From positions 59,743 to 123,742 of the forward strand of contig CAZKTN010000004.1 of the NCBI GenBank assembly GCA_964555705.1: DNA of 64,000 bases, given 5' to 3'. This document shows positions 24,838 through 34,449 of the stretch, in pieces. The first letter of the stretch is position 1, and each line of letters opens with the position of its first letter. Source of the stretch: ZLKRG44 sp964555705. Lineage in GTDB: Bacteria > Planctomycetota > Phycisphaerae > Phycisphaerales > SM1A02. The notes beneath the pieces were generated by a model. That model was given only the letters and a program-made list of their open reading frames with translations, did no database searches and was not told the origin of the DNA. The translations under genes were made by a program, and so were the position numbers.

Positions 24838-25577
24838 AGCTTCTTCGCGATCCGGCCCGATCGTGCGCCGAGCCAGCCGCTGATGCAGGCGAGGCGCATC
24901 GCGTGCGCCATCGACACCGGGTCGGTCGCATGCGCGATGCCGGTGTTCAGGAGCACGCCGTCCGCGCCGAGCTCCATCGCGATCGTGACATCGCTCGGTG
25001 TGCCGACACCTGCGTCGACGATCACCGGATAGTCGGGGTTGCCGCCATGCGCTGGATCCTTCAGCGACTCGAGGATCATGCGGATCGCGGGCGGATTCGC
25101 GATGCCGCGCCCTGACCCGATGGGGCTCCCTGCGGGCATCACGCTCGCGGCGCCCGCGTCTCGCAGCCGCACGGCCAGGATCGGGTCATCGCTCGAGTAG
25201 CAGAGCACCTCAAATCCGTCGCGCACGAGTTCTACGCACGCCTCGAGGGTGCCCACAGGATCCGGCAGCAGCGTGCGCCGGTCGCCGAGCACCTCNNNNN
25301 NNNNNNNNNNNNNNNNNNNNNNNNNNNNNNNNNNNNNNNNNNNNNNNNNNNNNNNNNNNNNNNNNNNNNNNNNNNNNNNNNNNNNNNNNNNNNNNCGGCG
25401 CACCGCAACCGTGACGGCATCGCATCCGCTCGCATCGAGCGCCGAGTTCATGAGCGCGTAGTCGGCGTACTTGCCGGTGCCCGCCACAAGCCTGCTGCGG
25501 AGCGAGAACGAGCCCACCTTCAGGGGCGGCGGCGCAACCGTGTCCAAAGACGCGGGGTTGGACTGGACGGACGACAT
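24759..25577 (-). CDS. thiG: Thiazole synthase, interrupted by an assembly gap
   Basis: The N-terminus (FSLRSRLVAGTGKYADYALMNSALDASG) and the C-terminal two-thirds (LLPDPVGTLEACVELVRDGFEVL, VMPAGSPIGSGRGI, VIVDAGVGTPSDVTIAMELGADGVLLNT) are clearly ThiG, the barrel enzyme that builds the thiazole phosphate of thiamine from DXP, dehydroglycine and ThiS-thiocarboxylate. A run of 100 N replaces the segment between 'AVTVAVR' and 'EVLGDRR', which in homologues is ~50-55 residues and includes the Schiff-base lysine just before EV. The frame stays open across 100 N, but the true gap is probably nearer 160 nt. It lies 3 nt after thiS. Confidence 0.93.
   Translation of the reverse strand: MSSVQSNPASLDTVAPPPLKVGSFSLRSRLVAGTGKYADYALMNSALDASGCDAVTVAVRXXXXXXXXXXXXXXXXXXXXXXXXXXXXXXXXXXEVLGDRRTLLPDPVGTLEACVELVRDGFEVLCYSSDDPILAVRLRDAGAASVMPAGSPIGSGRGIANPPAIRMILESLKDPAHGGNPDYPVIVDAGVGTPSDVTIAMELGADGVLLNTGIAHATDPVSMAHAMRLACISGWLGARSGRIAKKLYATASSPWEGSIATAVPSADGIPGE
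25296..25395. other. Assembly gap of 100 N inside thiG
   Basis: Exactly 100 unresolved bases, the usual scaffold placeholder of unknown length. The missing thiG segment suggests that about 160 bases belong here. Confidence 0.98.
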
Positions 25578-25580
25578 GGC

Positions 25581-25781
25581 TCAGCCACCTCCCACAAGAG
25601 TCACGATCTCGACCTGTGCGCCCGACGTGAGGCGGCGGCCTGCGTGGTCCTTGCGGGGGACGATCGCCCGGTCGACCTCGACGGCGCAGGCGCGCCCGCC
25701 GAGGCCCAGCATCTCCACCAGCTCGGCCACGGTGCAGCCCTCCCGAATGGACCGCTGCTCGCCATTGACCGTGACGGTCAT
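25581..25781 (-). CDS. thiS: Sulfur carrier protein ThiS
   Basis: A 66-residue ubiquitin-like protein ending in VGGG, giving the C-terminal Gly-Gly that is adenylated and thiocarboxylated to carry sulfur to thiazole synthase. The fold-defining pattern is visible: TVTVNGEQRSI, then the helix TVAELVEMLGL, then 'ACAVEVDRAIVPR' and 'GAQVEIVTLVGGG'. ATG 25781 gives the normal length. The stop is 3 nt from the thiG start, an expected thiS-thiG pair. ThiF and ThiO/ThiH are absent from the window. Confidence 0.94.
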   Translation of the reverse strand: MTVTVNGEQRSIREGCTVAELVEMLGLGGRACAVEVDRAIVPRKDHAGRRLTSGAQVEIVTLVGGG

Positions 25782-25844
25782 GGCGTGATCCTGCGATTGG
25801 GCCGCATGGCTGCGAGTGTCCATGACGTAAGATTAGCCATCGCA

Positions 25845-26510
25845 ATGCGGTGCACGCGCATCATCCTCGGGTCGGTCGCTGCAGCCGCGCTGCTCGCGGG
25901 CTGCAGCAAGCCCGAGTACGACACGTCCACCCCGGAGAAGGCGCTCCAGGCGGTGCAGAAGATGCTGGCGGACGGAAGGCCGGAGCTGCTGCCGACCATG
26001 ATCGACATCCCCGCGCGCGACGTCACGTTCGATGACGGGGTGACGGAGGCGAGCGCAATCGGCGAGGTCAAGGGCAAGGCAGGCGACATGCTCGCGCGGC
26101 TCTGGCGCGTCTCGCGCAAGATCAAGCAGCGGTTTCCGGCGGACCTCGAGAAGGAAGGCGACCTCGGCGTCACGCAGCTGCGTGGGCGCGACCTTCAGGG
26201 CCTTGCACGCCGGATCGTCGCTGACCCGTTTGCGTACATCGAGTCCCAGCGCGAGAAGCTCGCCGCAGAGGATCTCGGCGACGGCACCGCAGCGCTCGAC
26301 TGGGAGGGCGAGCCGCTCTTTGGCGGCACGGTGACGATGGTGGAGCGTGGCGATGGCTGGAAGTTCGCGGTGCCCGTCGAGCTGCTCCGCAGCAGCCAGT
26401 ACTGGCCCGACACGCGTCACGAGTGGGCGGTGCTGGCATCGATGATGCTCGCCGTCGAGAACTCGCTGATCGACTTCGAGGCGGAGATCGACGATGGCCG
26501 GATCAAGAGC
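25845..26510 (+). CDS. Lipoprotein of unknown function (3' end lost in gap)
   Basis: 222 residues are visible. MRCTRIILGSVAAAALLAGCSKP is a typical lipoprotein signal with LAGC. A motif 'TPEKALQAVQKMLADGRPELLPTMIDI' near residue 30 resembles the start of lipoproteins in which a scaffold domain follows 'S.peaAv.aM...i..GD...l..l'. The chain then has charged helices (ARLWRVSRKIKQRFPADLEKEGD) and 'GGTVTMVERGDGWKFAVPVELL', a strand-turn-strand like NTF2-like or SnoaL-type domains. It is open at the 100-N gap, so the C-terminus is unknown. It diverges from thiS, whose start is 64 nt away. Confidence 0.75.
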
Positions 26511-26610
26511 NNNNNNNNNNNNNNNNNNNNNNNNNNNNNNNNNNNNNNNNNNNNNNNNNNNNNNNNNNNNNNNNNNNNNNNNNNNNNNNNNNNNNNNNNN
26601 NNNNNNNNNN
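26511..26610. other. Assembly gap of 100 N between two convergent genes
   Basis: Exactly 100 unresolved bases. The plus-strand lipoprotein enters from the left and the minus-strand antiporter from the right, so both C-termini and the intergenic region are missing. Confidence 0.98.
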
Positions 26611-27992
26611 GGCATCTTGATGCCCTGAGCCTCTGCGATCGCCTTCACCATGAAGTTGGGGCCGTTGCCGATGTAGGTCATCGCCCCCATGAACACGGCG
26701 CCGCACGAGATGCCGATCAGCACGTCGGAGTGCACTGTCTCGCCGCCGACCAGATGCAGGATGCCCGGGCCAGTGGCGTCTGGCGGCGCAAGCCCGATCG
26801 CCGTCTGCAGGAACACGAGGTAGGTCGGCGCATTGTCGAGCACAGCGGAGAGCAGGCCCGTCGCCCAGAAGAACTGGTCTGGCGTGTTAACGCCGAGTCC
26901 GCCACCCATCGACCTGAGCACCTGCATCGGCACCTGCATCGCGACGAAGATCCCGATGAAGAGAGCGGCGACCTCCGCGATCGGGTGCCAGTTGAACTTG
27001 TTGTGGTTGCGCGCCGCGAAGGGGGAGGTCCACAGGCTCAGCAGGAGCACCGTGACCATGATGCCCTCGCGCAGGAAGTTGGGCGTGACGAATGGCACCG
27101 CCAGCCACTCCGAGAGCGGGAACATGCGGCCTGGCACCACGAACGCCACAGCGCCGAGGATGAGCGCGAGCCAGAGGATGTTGATGAGTCCCTCCATGCG
27201 GAACCGGGAGCCGGGCGCAATGGCCCGCCGCTCCACGTGCACCTCAAGCGGCTCCGCCCGGAAGGCGCGCCTCTCGAGCGTGTAGTAGATGCACAGCAGC
27301 ACGCCGTTGACGATGATCCACTCCTTCCACAGCACGAGCGTCCAGAAGAAGGGCACGCCCTTGAGGTAGCCCAGGAAGAGCGGCGGGTCGCCGATCGGAA
27401 GCAGCAGCCCTCCGCAGTTGGACACGCAGAAGATGAAGAAGATGACGGTGTGCACCTTGCGCGTGCGGCGCTCGTTCACGCGAAGCAGCGGCCTGATGAG
27501 GAGCACGCTGGCGCCGGTCGTGCCAAGGACACTCGCGAGCGACGTGCCCACGATCAGGAACAGCAGGTTGATGAATGGCGTGGGCCGCGCGCGCGTGTGG
27601 ATCGCGATGCCGCCCGACACCGCAAAGAGCGACGCGAGCAGCACGATGAAGGGGATGTACTCGTCGAGGATCGCGTGCCTGACCGCATGGCCCGCGGCCG
27701 CCGCGCCCGCCTCCATGTCCGGCGCGGACAGGATCAGGTAGGCCAGCGTGGCGACGCCGCACGCGACCGACACCTGCACCTTGCTGAAGTTCTTCTCCCA
27801 CCAGTGGTGCGTGGCCGGGATCAGCGGGAAGAGCGCGATGCACAGCAGCAGCGCCACGAAGGGAGCGGTGCCCAGCTGCCATAGGGGAGGCAGCGCGCCG
27901 CTCGCCTCCGCAATGAGCGCGGGGAGGTGGATCGCGCCGGTGGCCGCGCCAATGCTGCCTGGCGCAGCGGACATGTCCAGCAGGGTCTGCAT
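26611..27992 (-). CDS. NhaD-like sodium:proton antiporter / ion transporter (C-terminus lost in gap)
   Basis: About 460 residues are visible, with a dozen hydrophobic segments (PFVALLLCIALFPLIPA, EYIPFIVLLASLFAVSGGIAI, FINLLFLIVGTSLASVLGTTGASVLLIRPLL). Motifs typical of the ArsB/NhaD ion-transporter superfamily occur: GTTGAS, SNCGGLLLPIGDPPLFLGY, LSAVLDNAPTYLVFLQ and MTYIGNGPNFMVKAIAE. These proteins exchange Na+ or Li+ for H+ at the inner membrane; an organic-anion role cannot be excluded. Perhaps 20-30 C-terminal residues lie in the gap. Start 27992 (MQTLLDMSAA) was preferred; a start 7 codons upstream is possible. Confidence 0.86.
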
Positions 27993-28130
27993 GGCGAGGC
28001 GCACGATACGCACGATCCGTCAGCGCTGCGTGAAGGCATCGGTCCGCGACCTAGACTGCATTCGGTGCGAGAGGACTTGCCGCGATGCGCCCGATGCGAG
28101 AGACGCCACGTCGTGGCAGCCCGGCCGCGG

Positions 28131-30758
28131 ATGGGTGCGCGCACGCAGCGGGACGCTGCCGTCGTGTGCGCGATGTGGTGTGCGGTGGCTGCGTGGTCCG
28201 GCGCACTCTCGGTGACGGCGGCCGGGCAGCCCCAGGCACCGGCGACTCGGGGCGGTGCGGCCGCGCCCGCGCGTGCAGCGGGCCAGGCTGCAGACATGCT
28301 GTTGCGCGGCCCGACGGTGCCGCCGAACTCGAGCAACGCGCTTGCGGGCACCTTCGTGTGGGAGCGCGACGGGTTCGTCGAGCCGGTCGCGTGCGCATCT
28401 GCGGGCGATGGCCGATTCGTGGTCGCTGACGCGAGCGGCGCCGTCCGTGCGATGTCTGCGGCGGATGGGACGCCCCTCTGGAGCGTGGATCGCGGCGCTG
28501 GAGGCCAGCTTGTGCGCCCCTCATCCGTGGCGTCCTACGGCGACGGCGCGGTGCTCGTGTCGGACCCGGCGCGCGGCGTCGTGGCGATGCTGTCCTCCGT
28601 CGACGGAAGTGACCTTGGCGCCTGGCCTCCGGAGGGCGAGCTCCGGCGCGCGTGGGAACGCGCGGCCATCGTGCCCGGTGCGCTCGCCAGCGCGCCCGGA
28701 CCTTCGGATGTGCCGCGCGTCGTTGTCGCCGACGCGAACGCATCAGGCCGCGTGCTGGTGTGCGATGGCGATTCGGTGAGAGTCGTAAGCCTGCCTTTCG
28801 TGGCCGCCGGCGCCACGATCGCCGCAGACGGGTCGATCATGCTGTCCGACCGTGATGGCCACCGCGTGATGCGGCTCGCCGCAGACATGCCCGCTGATCC
28901 CGCCGTGCAGCCGTCGGCGCTGACGTGGGGCGGCCGCGGCCCGTACCCGGGTCTCCTCAACTCCCCCAGAGGACTGTGCGCCGCGGGTCCGTGGATCCTC
29001 GTGGCCGACGAGCACAACCACAGGATCGTGCGCTGCGATGCGGCTGGCGCAGGCAGGCTCGCGTACGGGCAGCACGCGGTCCGTCCGCGTGCGGGTCGCG
29101 GCGCCGTGCACTACCCCGTCGCGGTGGCGCACGACGCGGAGTCGGGAATCGCGCTGGTCTGCGAGCCATTCGAGCGCCGCGTTCAGGCGTACCGGGTCAA
29201 TCTCGGTCCCGAGCCTGCAGACGTGCGTGTGGTGCTTCCGAGCCTCGAGGGTGTGCAGAGCCACTTCGGGTCCGGCGCGGATGCCGATGGCCAGCGGCTC
29301 GTGATGCAGGATCCGGAGTCGTCAAGTGTCGTGGTCTTCGACCTCTCGCTCGAGGCGCCTGCGCACGTGTCGACGATGGGCATGGCCGGCACCAAGCCCC
29401 ACGAGTTTGTGCGCATCTCGTCGATGGCGATGTCGGGTGGCGGTGCGCTCGTGTGCGTCGCCGATGATGGCGCCCGGCGGATCGCGCTGTGGAGCCTCGC
29501 TCCTCGCGAGAAAGAGCTGAGGTTCAATCCCTTCGCGGGGCGTCTTGTGGGCACCTGCACGTACGAGTCGCTCGGGATCGGGGCATCCGAGGGTGTGGCC
29601 GATGCAGTTGCCGTCGATGGCGGCTTCCTGCTTCTTGCCAGCGGCGGTGCCCAGGGGACTGAATCGCCCAGGGCGGTGCACGTGAGCCACCTGCTCGAGT
29701 CACGCGAGCAGCGCCCCCTGCACCCGCCGGCCGCGGGACGGTGGATGCCGCGTGCCATCGCATGCGATCCGCGAGATGGGCGACTGGCGTGGATCGCACG
29801 TCGTGCGGATGCGCCTGCGGGAGCCGCGATGCGATGGGTGCTCGCCGGCGATCGGGTGCAGGAGCTTGATGCGCAGGATCCGGTCGATCTGTGCATCGCG
29901 GGCGATGGTCGCGCGCTCGTCTGCGACCGACTGGGCGATCGTGTGATCGAGGTCGCAGTGCAGCCCCAGCAGTCGCGGCAGCCCGGCGAGACGCCGGTGC
30001 CGGCGGGCACGCGCATGTGGGGAGGCCGCGGTGCCGCAGATGGCGCGCTGTGGCTGCCCGTGGGAATCCTCGCGCACGGCGACGCCGTGTACGTGGTGGA
30101 CGGAGGCAACCACCGCGGGCAGGCGTTCGGCGCCGATGGCACATGGCGATCGACGTTCGGTCTCGGGCGCAGCTACACCAGGCCCCGCAGCGAGGACGAG
30201 GTGCTTGGGCTGCCGGGAGCGCGCGGCGGCACCGCGGTGCCCGCACCTGCCGCCGGTGGAGTGCCTTCGCCCGTGCAGGGTTCGCCGCAGAGGCAGCCAT
30301 CAGTGAACGGATCGGCGACCCGAGACACCGCGGAACGCGCGATCCCCAGCGACATCGCGTCGCGTCTCTGGTGGTCTCGGGCTGAAGGTGGCGATGCGGT
30401 GCGTGCACCGGTGCGCTCGAACGGAGGAGCGTTCTGGATCCGCGCGCGACTCTCCTCCGACGCACCGATGAATGATGCGTCCACACCTCCGCTGCGGCGG
30501 CCGTTCGCGATCGTGGTCGAGGCATTCGAGGATGTCGAGTGCACGCGTCCCTACATCGCCGACAGCGCACTCATCGATTCCTGGATGCCGCACCACCGGC
30601 ACGGCATGAATGTGGCGCCGCGGATCACCGCTGAGGCGCCGGGTCGCTGGCGTGCGGAGGGCATGCTCATGCACATGTCCGGCCTGTGGGAGATCGATGT
30701 GGACCTTGTGCGCGACGGCCGGAGCGAGCGCGCGCAGTGGATGGTGGAGCTGCCATGA
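28131..30758 (+). CDS. Exported NHL/beta-propeller repeat protein
   Basis: An 875-residue protein with a signal peptide (VVCAMWCAVAAWSGALSVTAAG). Repeated blades such as 'SSVASYGDGAVLVSDPARGVVAML', 'LNSPRGLCAAGPWILVADEHNHRIVR' and 'LPVGILAHGDAVYVVDGGNHRGQAF' carry the NHL pattern 'P.Gva.....iyVaD..NhRI', with ~6-8 units. The C-terminal ~200 residues form a different beta-rich domain (FAIVVEAFEDVECTRPYIADSALIDSWMPHH) ending LVRDGRSERAQWMVELP. Its stop overlaps the peroxidase start (ATGA), so it is likely a periplasmic partner of a di-heme enzyme. A specific ligand cannot be read. Confidence 0.76.
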   Translation: MGARTQRDAAVVCAMWCAVAAWSGALSVTAAGQPQAPATRGGAAAPARAAGQAADMLLRGPTVPPNSSNALAGTFVWERDGFVEPVACASAGDGRFVVADASGAVRAMSAADGTPLWSVDRGAGGQLVRPSSVASYGDGAVLVSDPARGVVAMLSSVDGSDLGAWPPEGELRRAWERAAIVPGALASAPGPSDVPRVVVADANASGRVLVCDGDSVRVVSLPFVAAGATIAADGSIMLSDRDGHRVMRLAADMPADPAVQPSALTWGGRGPYPGLLNSPRGLCAAGPWILVADEHNHRIVRCDAAGAGRLAYGQHAVRPRAGRGAVHYPVAVAHDAESGIALVCEPFERRVQAYRVNLGPEPADVRVVLPSLEGVQSHFGSGADADGQRLVMQDPESSSVVVFDLSLEAPAHVSTMGMAGTKPHEFVRISSMAMSGGGALVCVADDGARRIALWSLAPREKELRFNPFAGRLVGTCTYESLGIGASEGVADAVAVDGGFLLLASGGAQGTESPRAVHVSHLLESREQRPLHPPAAGRWMPRAIACDPRDGRLAWIARRADAPAGAAMRWVLAGDRVQELDAQDPVDLCIAGDGRALVCDRLGDRVIEVAVQPQQSRQPGETPVPAGTRMWGGRGAADGALWLPVGILAHGDAVYVVDGGNHRGQAFGADGTWRSTFGLGRSYTRPRSEDEVLGLPGARGGTAVPAPAAGGVPSPVQGSPQRQPSVNGSATRDTAERAIPSDIASRLWWSRAEGGDAVRAPVRSNGGAFWIRARLSSDAPMNDASTPPLRRPFAIVVEAFEDVECTRPYIADSALIDSWMPHHRHGMNVAPRITAEAPGRWRAEGMLMHMSGLWEIDVDLVRDGRSERAQWMVELP

Positions 30759-32092
30759 ACGGTGCGCCGCGTGGATGGCGCGGTCGCGGGTCGGCGAGAC
30801 ACTGGTGGGCAGTGTGCGCGTCTGCGGGCGCATGTGGGCTCGCCGGCAGTGCCGCGATGTCAGTCGATCCTCCGGCGCCGAAGGCCACTCATCCGACGAT
30901 TGCCGTGTCACCGGAGCAGGTGCGGAGGATTCGCGAGATGGCGTGGCCGGGCCATCCGCCTGCGGATCCCACAAACCGATGGGCCGACAGCGATGCGGCC
31001 GCTGCGCTCGGTCATGCGCTCTTCTTCGACCGTGGCCTCTCATCGACTGGCACGGTGTCGTGCGCCACATGCCACCGTCCCGATCGGGCCTTCTCCGACG
31101 GGCTGCGGGTCGCTGTCGGCATCGGCACCGGGCCTCGCCGCACCATGACCGTGCTCGACTCCGCGCACCAGAGCTGGCTCGGGTGGGATGGGCGTGCGGA
31201 CTCGCTGTGGTCGCAGGCGCTGCAGCCGATCGAGCGTGACATAGAGCTCGGATCGAGCCGCCGTGCGGCGCTCGCGCGAGTGTCGAGCGATCCGATGCTG
31301 CGTGAGCGGTGGACGGCAGCGTTCGGCCAGGCGCCGCCAGCATCGGGCGATGCGAGCCCGCAGGACATCGATGCGGCGTTTGCGAAGCTCGGGAAGGCGA
31401 TCGCGGCGTACGAGCGCAAGCTGGTGACTGGACCGAGCGCGTTCGACCAATGGGTGGCGAAGTGGAAGCAGTCCGGCGCGACTGCTGCGCTCACGCCGGA
31501 TGCGCGCATGTCGGAGTCGGCGCTGCGCGGTCTTTCGCTCTTCACTGGCCGTGCAGGGTGCTGGCAGTGCCATGGCGGCCCAATGCTCAGTGACGGCGAG
31601 TTCCACGCACTTGGTGCGCCAGGTCGCCCGGAGCGTGGAGGCGGCGTGTCATCGGACGCGGGCCGCTACGGCGGCGTCGACGTGCTCAAGTCGTCGCCGT
31701 TCACGGCGGCGGGCGCTCACTCCGATGCGCCCGATGGCGAGCGTGCGAAGCTGGTGCGGTCGCTCGTGAGGGTGCCCGACCAGTTCGGCGCCATGCGCAC
31801 GCCAAGCCTTCGGCACGCGGGGCTCGGCGGGCCGTACTTCCATGAGGGGCAGTTCGACTCGCTCGAGGATGTCGTGCGCTTCTACTCGACGCTCGAGGGC
31901 GCGCAGTCCCTCGACCACCACCAGGAACAGGTGCTCACGCGGCTCGACCTGTCGCCTCAGGAATCTGCGGATCTCGTGGCGTTCCTCCGAAGTGCGGCGG
32001 GCACGCCGCCGCCCTCAACATGGACATCAGATCCGTGGTTGGTGCCCAGGACCGGGGCCTCCATTCCCGCGAATGCGCCCAAGTCGGAGTGA
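30755..32092 (+). CDS. Di-heme cytochrome c peroxidase / MauG-family protein
   Basis: A 445-residue exported protein with two c-type heme motifs, C103-ATCH and C269-WQCH. Surrounding motifs are those of the CCP/MauG family: 'LGHALFFDRGLSSTGTVSCATCHRP', FSDGLRVAVGIGT, 'ALQPIERDIELG', then 'MRTPSLRHAGLGGPYFHEGQFDSLEDVVRFY'. Such proteins reduce hydrogen peroxide or carry out oxidative modification in the periplasm. The signal segment is weak (WWAVCASAGACGLAGSAAMS). It is coupled to the NHL gene by ATGA overlap. Which family role applies, peroxidase or MauG-like maturase, is open. Confidence 0.9.
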   Translation: MNGAPRGWRGRGSARHWWAVCASAGACGLAGSAAMSVDPPAPKATHPTIAVSPEQVRRIREMAWPGHPPADPTNRWADSDAAAALGHALFFDRGLSSTGTVSCATCHRPDRAFSDGLRVAVGIGTGPRRTMTVLDSAHQSWLGWDGRADSLWSQALQPIERDIELGSSRRAALARVSSDPMLRERWTAAFGQAPPASGDASPQDIDAAFAKLGKAIAAYERKLVTGPSAFDQWVAKWKQSGATAALTPDARMSESALRGLSLFTGRAGCWQCHGGPMLSDGEFHALGAPGRPERGGGVSSDAGRYGGVDVLKSSPFTAAGAHSDAPDGERAKLVRSLVRVPDQFGAMRTPSLRHAGLGGPYFHEGQFDSLEDVVRFYSTLEGAQSLDHHQEQVLTRLDLSPQESADLVAFLRSAAGTPPPSTWTSDPWLVPRTGASIPANAPKSE

Positions 32093-32138
32093 TTCCGCTT
32101 GGAGGCGAGCAGGACGGGGATACGCTACCGTTCAGAAC

Positions 32139-34445
32139 ATGTTGCCGATCGCCAGAGAAGGAATGACTGCGCGGTTGCGCAGCATGGCTGCCGTCACAAT
32201 CGCGTCGCTCGTCGTGGCGTCGCTCTCCGTCCAGGTGCGTGCCCACGAGGGTGACCCCAAGGGCGGATACTCGGAGCCTCCGGTGTACGCGTCCGTGTGG
32301 CGCGAGGGCGATGGCGGGATCGCCGAGCAGTTCGTCTCGAGCGGCGTGCAGCTCAAGTCGTGGTTCCCGCTGAACACGCTATCGACGCCGAGCGCGCTGG
32401 CCACCAGCGGCAACGACTGCTGGGGCTACGTGAGCCCGTCAGGGCGCGAGTACGCGATCATCGGGCTCAACACGGGCACTGCCTTTGTGGACATCACGTC
32501 GCCCGTGAACGCGACGCTTGTGGCGTTCAAGCAGCGGCCCGGCAACGCCACCGACAGCCTCTGGCGCAACGTGAAGACGTACCGCACCTGGTGCTATGCG
32601 GTGAGCGAGGGCGGAGGCGGGATCCAGGTCTTTGACCTTGCGAACATCGACAGTGGCGTGATCACGGAGCTGCCGCAGGTGATGACAGGCGGCGTCGCAA
32701 GCACGCACACGATGATCATCAACGAGCAGTCGGGCTACCTCTACCGCATGGGCGGCAGCAGCGGCGTCGGCATCCGCATCTACGCGCTCGAGCCCAACCC
32801 CGCATCGCCCACGTACATCGGCCAGTGGTCCGACCGCTACGTGCATGACGGCGCGGTCTACACCTACACGGAGGGGCCCTACGCGGGCAAGGAGATCTTC
32901 TTCGCCTGCGGCGGCCTTGGCTCCGGATTCACGCAGACCGGCATGGACATCATCGATGTCACGGACAAGTCGGCGCTGCAGAACATCTCGCGGTTCACCT
33001 ACCCGCAGGCGGGCTACTGCCATCAGGTGTGGCTCACGGATGACCGCCGCTACGCCTACATCAACGACGAGACCGACGAGAACGGGTTCCAGATCTACGG
33101 GCGCACCCGAATCGTCGACGTCAGCAACCTGTCGGCGCCGACGCTCGTCGGCAGCGCGAATCCTGGCGTGGTGAGCGTGGACCACAACCTCTATGTGCGC
33201 GGCGGGCTGATGTTCTGCGCGAACTACCAGAGCGGTCTCCGCATCTTCGACATCGCCTCCAACCCCACGTCGCCGCCCCAGGTCGCCTACTTCGACACCC
33301 ATCCTGAGGCTGACGCGGCCAACTACGCGGGCCTCTGGACGAGCTACCCGTACTTTCCCAGCGGCACGGTCATCGGCGCCGACATGAGCCGAGGCCTCTT
33401 CGTGTGGAAGCTCGGCCCGCAGCCCGCCACAATCAGCTATCCCGCGGGGGAGCCCACTCGAGTGGCTCCGGTCGGCGGCGGGTTCCAGGTCGACATCTCG
33501 CTCGCACCCGGCGTCTCGCTTGGCAAGGGCAGCCCGAGGCTCCTGTTCGACCGCGGCACTGGGCAGGGCATCGAGTCGGCGCCGCTTGTACCCGTGTCAG
33601 GCACGACATACCGGGCGCAGTTTCCGGCGCTCGCGTGCGCATCGCTCGTGAACTACGCAATCGAGGTCCGGCTGGACGACGATGACGTGGTGCGCGATCC
33701 GGTGCAGGGACTGACGCAGCTGCCGGTCAACTACGGCGAGACGACGGTGTTCGCCGACGACTTCGAGACTGACCGCGGATGGGTGGGCGCTCAGCCGGGC
33801 GACACTGCCACAAGCGGCAGGTGGGTGCGTGTCGACCCCGTCGGCACAGTCGCGCAGCCAGAGGATGACCAGTCCAACCCAGGCACGCTCTGCTGGGTCA
33901 CCGGCAACGCATCGCCCGGATCGGCATCGGGCGCGGCGGACGTTGACGGCGGGATCACCACGCTGCTCTCGCCGCGCATCGACATGAGCGGGATCTCCAA
34001 TCCGCTGCTCGTGTACTGGCGCTGGTACTCCAACAGCCTTGGAGGCAGCCCGAACACCGACTCGATGCCGGTGGAGATCTCCAACGACAACGGACTGACG
34101 TGGGTGCAGCTCGAGCTGGTGACCGAGAGCCTGGGACGATGGGTCGAGCGGCGCTTCCCGGTCGCCCAGTTCCTCGCGCCGACGGCGAACATGCGGCTGC
34201 GGTTCGTCGCACGCGACCTCGGTGCGGGCAGCCTCGTGGAGGCCGGGCTCGATGACGTGAGCGTCATCGTCGAGGACTGCGATCCGGAGCTTCCTGCCGA
34301 CCTCAATGGGGACGGGCTCGTGAACGGCGTTGACCTCACGATCCTGCTCGGGCAGTGGGGTGCGTCTGGCGCTGCCGACATCGATGGTGATGGCGTCGTC
34401 AGCGCGACCGACCTGACTGCGCTCCTCGCGCAGTGGAGCCCATGA
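32139..34445 (+). CDS. Choice-of-anchor-B exported protein with dockerin-like tail
   Basis: A 768-residue protein. A signal peptide is followed by the choice-of-anchor-B core: 'DCWGYVSPSGREYAIIGLNTGTAFVDITSP', 'SEGGGGIQVFDLANI', 'STHTMIINEQSGYLYRMGGS' and LVIVD-type repeats to ~residue 430. Residues ~520-700 form a beta-sandwich (ETTVFADDFETDRGW), resembling immune-inhibitor-A or MAM-like modules. The C-terminus has two EF-hand-like dockerin repeats (DLNGDGLVNGVDLT / DIDGDGVVSATDLT), each ending in LLGQWG or LLAQWS, a hallmark of Phycisphaerae surface proteins. Start 32139 was chosen; ATG 32163 is an alternative. It probably faces the cell surface. Confidence 0.85.
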   Translation: MLPIAREGMTARLRSMAAVTIASLVVASLSVQVRAHEGDPKGGYSEPPVYASVWREGDGGIAEQFVSSGVQLKSWFPLNTLSTPSALATSGNDCWGYVSPSGREYAIIGLNTGTAFVDITSPVNATLVAFKQRPGNATDSLWRNVKTYRTWCYAVSEGGGGIQVFDLANIDSGVITELPQVMTGGVASTHTMIINEQSGYLYRMGGSSGVGIRIYALEPNPASPTYIGQWSDRYVHDGAVYTYTEGPYAGKEIFFACGGLGSGFTQTGMDIIDVTDKSALQNISRFTYPQAGYCHQVWLTDDRRYAYINDETDENGFQIYGRTRIVDVSNLSAPTLVGSANPGVVSVDHNLYVRGGLMFCANYQSGLRIFDIASNPTSPPQVAYFDTHPEADAANYAGLWTSYPYFPSGTVIGADMSRGLFVWKLGPQPATISYPAGEPTRVAPVGGGFQVDISLAPGVSLGKGSPRLLFDRGTGQGIESAPLVPVSGTTYRAQFPALACASLVNYAIEVRLDDDDVVRDPVQGLTQLPVNYGETTVFADDFETDRGWVGAQPGDTATSGRWVRVDPVGTVAQPEDDQSNPGTLCWVTGNASPGSASGAADVDGGITTLLSPRIDMSGISNPLLVYWRWYSNSLGGSPNTDSMPVEISNDNGLTWVQLELVTESLGRWVERRFPVAQFLAPTANMRLRFVARDLGAGSLVEAGLDDVSVIVEDCDPELPADLNGDGLVNGVDLTILLGQWGASGAADIDGDGVVSATDLTALLAQWSP

Positions 34446-34449
34446 CGGC

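Noticed and set aside
25644..27884. Plus-strand frame running from the thiS region through the second gap across the antiporter
   Set aside because: Only the 25845-26510 part is real (lipoprotein); the rest relies on the arbitrary 100-N length and is antisense to the NhaD-like gene.
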